Positions 61,597-64,000 of a stretch of 64,000 bases of DNA are shown here, one piece after another. Each line of letters starts with the position of its first letter. Position 1 is the stretch's first letter. Where the stretch lies: the NCBI GenBank assembly GCA_964535195.1, contig CAZHSI010000003.1:30513-94512 (forward strand). The letters are read 5' to 3'. The stretch comes from UBA9339 sp964535195 (GTDB taxonomy: Bacteria > Pseudomonadota > Gammaproteobacteria > UBA9339). A program made the translations under genes and the position numbers. The notes beneath the pieces were generated by a model that made no database searches, was not told the DNA's origin, and worked only from the letters and a program-made list of their open reading frames with translations.

Positions 61597-62949
61597 CTAC
61601 TCACCTTTGTTCTTACACATATTTTCCAGGTGGTGGATATTCACGCCGCCGCGTAAGAACTTGGTATCTTCCAAAATTCGCTGATGGAGTGACACATTGG
61701 TTTTGATCCCATCAATTACTATTTCGCGTAGGGCGTTTCTCATTTTTGCAATAGCAATCTCGCGCGTATCACCGTAGCTAATAATTTTCCCCATTAACGA
61801 ATCATAGAAAGGGGGGACCACATAACTTTGATAGATGTGAGAGTCTACTCTGATTCCTGGGCCACCTGGGGCATGAAAGATATTAATCTTTCCTGGTGAT
61901 GGCATAAAAGTATCTGGGTCTTCCGCATTAATTCTACACTCAATCGCGTGCCCTTTGATCGCAATATCTTTGCTTTTAATATTTAATTTTTCACCCATAG
62001 CAATTAGAATTTGCCATTTAACAATATCAATTCCCGTTGTCTCTTCAGTAATTGGATGTTCAACTTGCACCCGGGTATTCATTTCAATAAAATAAAATTC
62101 CCCTTTTTCATATAAAAACTCGAAGGTTCCTGCGCCGCGATATTTAAGCTTTTGACAGGCTAACACACAACGCTCGCCGATAGCTTGGCGTTGTTTTGGG
62201 GTAATCCCTGGAGCTGGAGCCTCCTCAAGAATTTTTTGATGCCGCCTTTGTAAAGAACAGTCACGCTCACCAAGATACACCGCATGCCCCTTCCCATCTC
62301 CCAATATCTGGATTTCAATATGTCGCGGGTTTTGGAGAAACTTTTCCATATACACGGTTGGATCTTTAAATGAGGTATTAGCCTCCAGCCGCGTCGTATT
62401 GATCGCGCTGATAAGTTCGCTCTCTTCGTGCACCACTCGCATCCCTCGACCACCACCACCAGCTGCCGCTTTAATAATAATGGGATAGCCAATCTTTTTT
62501 GCAAGTACAAGGTTTTCTCGATCATTTTTACCAAGCGGCCCATCTGACCCGGGAATACACGGGATCCCAGCTTTTTTCATCACTTTGATGGCCGAGATTT
62601 TATCTCCCATCGCACGGATAGTATCAGACTCTGGACCAATGAAAGTAAAACCGCTTTTTTCCGCTTGTTCGACAAACTTCGCGTTTTCCGCAAGAAAACC
62701 ATAGCCAGGATGGATCGCATCAGCACCGGTTATTTCTGCCGCACTAATTACGGCCGGAATATTCAAGTAACTTTCCATTGCGGAAGGGGGGCCAATACAA
62801 ACAGCCTCATCTGCTAGCTGAACATGCATTAGTGATTGGTCGGCGCTAGAGTAAACTGCCACAGTTTTAATGCCAAGCTCATGACACGCTCTGTGCACCC
62901 TTAAGGCAATCTCACCGCGATTTGCTATTAGAACTTTTTTCATACCCAT
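61597..62949 (-). CDS. accC: Acetyl-CoA carboxylase, biotin carboxylase subunit
   Basis: Carboxylates the biotin on AccB, the first step of fatty acid synthesis. It is 450 aa, full length. It begins KKVLIANRGEIALRVHRACH, then has AAAGGGGRGMRVVHEESEL (ATP grasp glycine loop, about 160), FLYEKGEFYFIEMNTRVQVE (about 285) and HPITEETTGIDIVKWQI. The start can be ATG 62949 or 62943; the latter gives MKKVLIANRG. It lies eight bases after accB, so they form an operon. Confidence 0.97.
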   Translation of the reverse strand: MGMKKVLIANRGEIALRVHRACHELGIKTVAVYSSADQSLMHVQLADEAVCIGPPSAMESYLNIPAVISAAEITGADAIHPGYGFLAENAKFVEQAEKSGFTFIGPESDTIRAMGDKISAIKVMKKAGIPCIPGSDGPLGKNDRENLVLAKKIGYPIIIKAAAGGGGRGMRVVHEESELISAINTTRLEANTSFKDPTVYMEKFLQNPRHIEIQILGDGKGHAVYLGERDCSLQRRHQKILEEAPAPGITPKQRQAIGERCVLACQKLKYRGAGTFEFLYEKGEFYFIEMNTRVQVEHPITEETTGIDIVKWQILIAMGEKLNIKSKDIAIKGHAIECRINAEDPDTFMPSPGKINIFHAPGGPGIRVDSHIYQSYVVPPFYDSLMGKIISYGDTREIAIAKMRNALREIVIDGIKTNVSLHQRILEDTKFLRGGVNIHHLENMCKNKGE

Positions 62950-62956
62950 GGATAAG

Positions 62957-63403
62957 CTATTCGATTACAAATAATGGCTGGTTGTATTCAACTGGCTGAG
63001 CATTTTCAACTAAGCGTGCAGTTATCGTTCCGGCCCGATCGGCTTCAATTTTATTAAACATTTTCATGGCTTCGATTAAACATAAGGTCTCACCCACCTT
63101 AACTTTTTGTCCAACCTCAACAAAAGATTTAGCACCAGGCGTCGCCGACAAATAAACCGTCCCTACCATCGGTGAATTTATGGTGTTTTTCTTATCGATC
63201 TCTTTAGGACTTTGTGACTCAACTGGAGATTTTACTTCAGACAATTGCATTTTCGCTACTTGCGCCTGCTCGTTCGATACAAAATTCGCACTTTGTCTAT
63301 TTAAGATTATATGAACCGACTCTTTTTCTTCCTTAATTTCGATCTCTGCGATGTTATTTTCTTTAATTAAGTCGATAAGTTTCTTTATTTTTCGTATATC
63401 CAT
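62957..63403 (-). CDS. accB: Acetyl-CoA carboxylase, biotin carboxyl carrier protein
   Basis: Biotinylated carrier of the acetyl-CoA carboxylase complex. It is 148 aa from ATG 63403, with AAAGG upstream. The N-terminus MDIRKIKKLIDLIKENNIAE is typical. A Ser/Pro/Gln linker (about 50-75) precedes the biotinyl domain (75-148), with the biotin Lys in EAMKMFNKIEAD (about 114). The frame opens 15 codons earlier, but those residues do not match. aroQ, often just before accB, is not here; a REP-like repeat and an unrelated gene are. Confidence 0.95.
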   Translation of the reverse strand: MDIRKIKKLIDLIKENNIAEIEIKEEKESVHIILNRQSANFVSNEQAQVAKMQLSEVKSPVESQSPKEIDKKNTINSPMVGTVYLSATPGAKSFVEVGQKVKVGETLCLIEAMKMFNKIEADRAGTITARLVENAQPVEYNQPLFVIE

Positions 63404-63518
63404 AAAAAACTTTACCTTTCTTGAGGATGAGCGCACATTCTTCCACAATTACCGCATTTTGTCTACTGTTTGCGACAAGTTTTGCAAAAATAGCTTGCAA
63501 TTCGGCTACGGGAGAATT

Positions 63519-63556
63519 TATGTCATGCGGTCTTTCGCGCGACAAAGCAATTAAGT
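63519..63556 (-). repeat. REP-like repeat copy F upstream of accB
   Basis: Read on the minus strand it gives TTGCTTTGTCGCGCGAAAGA then CCGCATGACATAAA, nearly the same as the copy at 18530-18563. The inverted halves CGCG/CGCG and GCATG suggest a short hairpin. Confidence 0.6.
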
Positions 63557-63561
63557 TTGGC

Positions 63562-63999
63562 TTAATTTTTAGGTTTAACTTCAGCAGCAGACTCCTGACC
63601 GATCCTTGTACCCTCTACGCTTTTTATCTCTGCTTCGAGCTCGCTAAGAGCTTTTGCTTTTCCGGCCCCTAACGCGTCACAAATCACCGAAAAAACATGA
63701 TCAACCGCCTTACCCCCCTTGCTTGCCGGACTAAAAAGCCTTTTGTTTTCCAATAGTTCTATTATAAAGTGCGCTTTCTTTTGAGCATCCGGGGAGGCTG
63801 GGGGTGGATTATTAAGGTGATATTTAAGCATGGCTTCTAGTACCACAAGCTTACCATGAGCTTGGCGCTCCTTGTCTGCCAATTGTTTCAACCACATTAC
63901 AACCTTTTCATTACCATAGGATAGGCTAATATTTGGCGATAAACACAAGCCCATCATCTGCAAAATGGCGGGGTTTTTTCCTATCATCCCCGCAAGCAT
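63562..63999 (-). CDS. Partial hypothetical protein running off the window edge
   Basis: At least 145 aa; the ATG at 63999 is at the window edge and the true start probably lies beyond. The visible part is helical and charged (LKQLADKERQAHGKLVVLEA, then YHLNNPPPASPDAQKKAHFI), with the end GQESAAEVKPKN. I do not recognise it. The tail resembles the effector-like proteins in style (helices, Pro, Lys-rich end). No membrane segment is seen. Confidence 0.5.
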   Translation of the reverse strand: MLAGMIGKNPAILQMMGLCLSPNISLSYGNEKVVMWLKQLADKERQAHGKLVVLEAMLKYHLNNPPPASPDAQKKAHFIIELLENKRLFSPASKGGKAVDHVFSVICDALGAGKAKALSELEAEIKSVEGTRIGQESAAEVKPKN

Positions 64000-64000
64000 G

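Noticed and set aside
1..64000. CRISPR array
   Set aside because: No regularly spaced direct repeats with unique spacers were seen. The repeats present are dispersed palindromes, protein-coding KGG units and one 180-bp duplication.

Overview
The window is an AT-rich stretch of a bacterial chromosome, most likely from a gammaproteobacterium. The evidence is gene order: rsmD is divergent from ftsY-ftsX, and recA-recX-alaS-csrA lie in a row. OmpH/Skp, BamE and many outer-membrane barrels show a Gram-negative envelope. Several features suggest a host-associated or intracellular lifestyle, possibly near Legionellales or Coxiellaceae, but I cannot place it further. These features are decayed insertion sequences of at least six families, proline-rich proteins with WH2-like actin-binding motifs, a large coiled-coil protein, a BspA-type LRR surface protein, and pyruvate:ferredoxin oxidoreductase.

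Layout: 0-3.3 kb is core (rsmD, ftsY, ftsX without ftsE, gcvH). 3.3-7.3 kb is an accessory island. It holds IS481 and IS6 remnants around a radical SAM/SPASM enzyme and a Cys-rich 71-aa precursor-like peptide, which look like an undescribed RiPP pathway. A GC-rich, hairpin-dense segment lies beside it. 7.3-13 kb holds fhs, two tandem MHS-type transporters and coaBC. 13.2-14.2 kb encodes the first proline-rich/WH2-like protein. 14.9-31.8 kb is metabolic and envelope: nifJ, a DUF3857/transglutaminase protein, an exported protein, a ligase-ACP-PlsC fusion, uvrA, a PagL-like barrel, a FUSC protein, ompH/skp, rsmE, smpB, bamE. 31.9-35.1 kb has two small overlapping unknown genes and a 787-aa effector-like protein with a 60-aa tandem repeat. 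35.2-41.2 kb is core (xseA, csrA, alaS, recX, recA). 41.5-48.6 kb is a second accessory island: IS remnants, an exported protein, two KGG stress proteins, a tiny GG-leader-like peptide, and a second proline-rich/WH2-like gene broken or switched at a C8 tract. 48.7-64 kb holds a polysaccharide deacetylase, pncC, sufD-sufS-sufU-sufT-lpdA, xseB, two surface proteins, ispA, another barrel, a LuxR-type regulator, accC/accB and a partial gene.

The genes fit together as follows. NifJ would make acetyl-CoA in place of pyruvate dehydrogenase, AccBC feeds malonyl-CoA to lipid synthesis, and the ligase-ACP-PlsC fusion would recycle fatty acids. Fhs and GcvH belong to one-carbon metabolism, with LpdA as the possible lipoamide-oxidising partner. 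SUF proteins supply Fe-S clusters that NifJ and the radical SAM enzyme need. Short palindromic repeats recur between genes, and three long copies end directly against start codons (rsmE, sufD, ispA), so they may set the 5' ends of those mRNAs.
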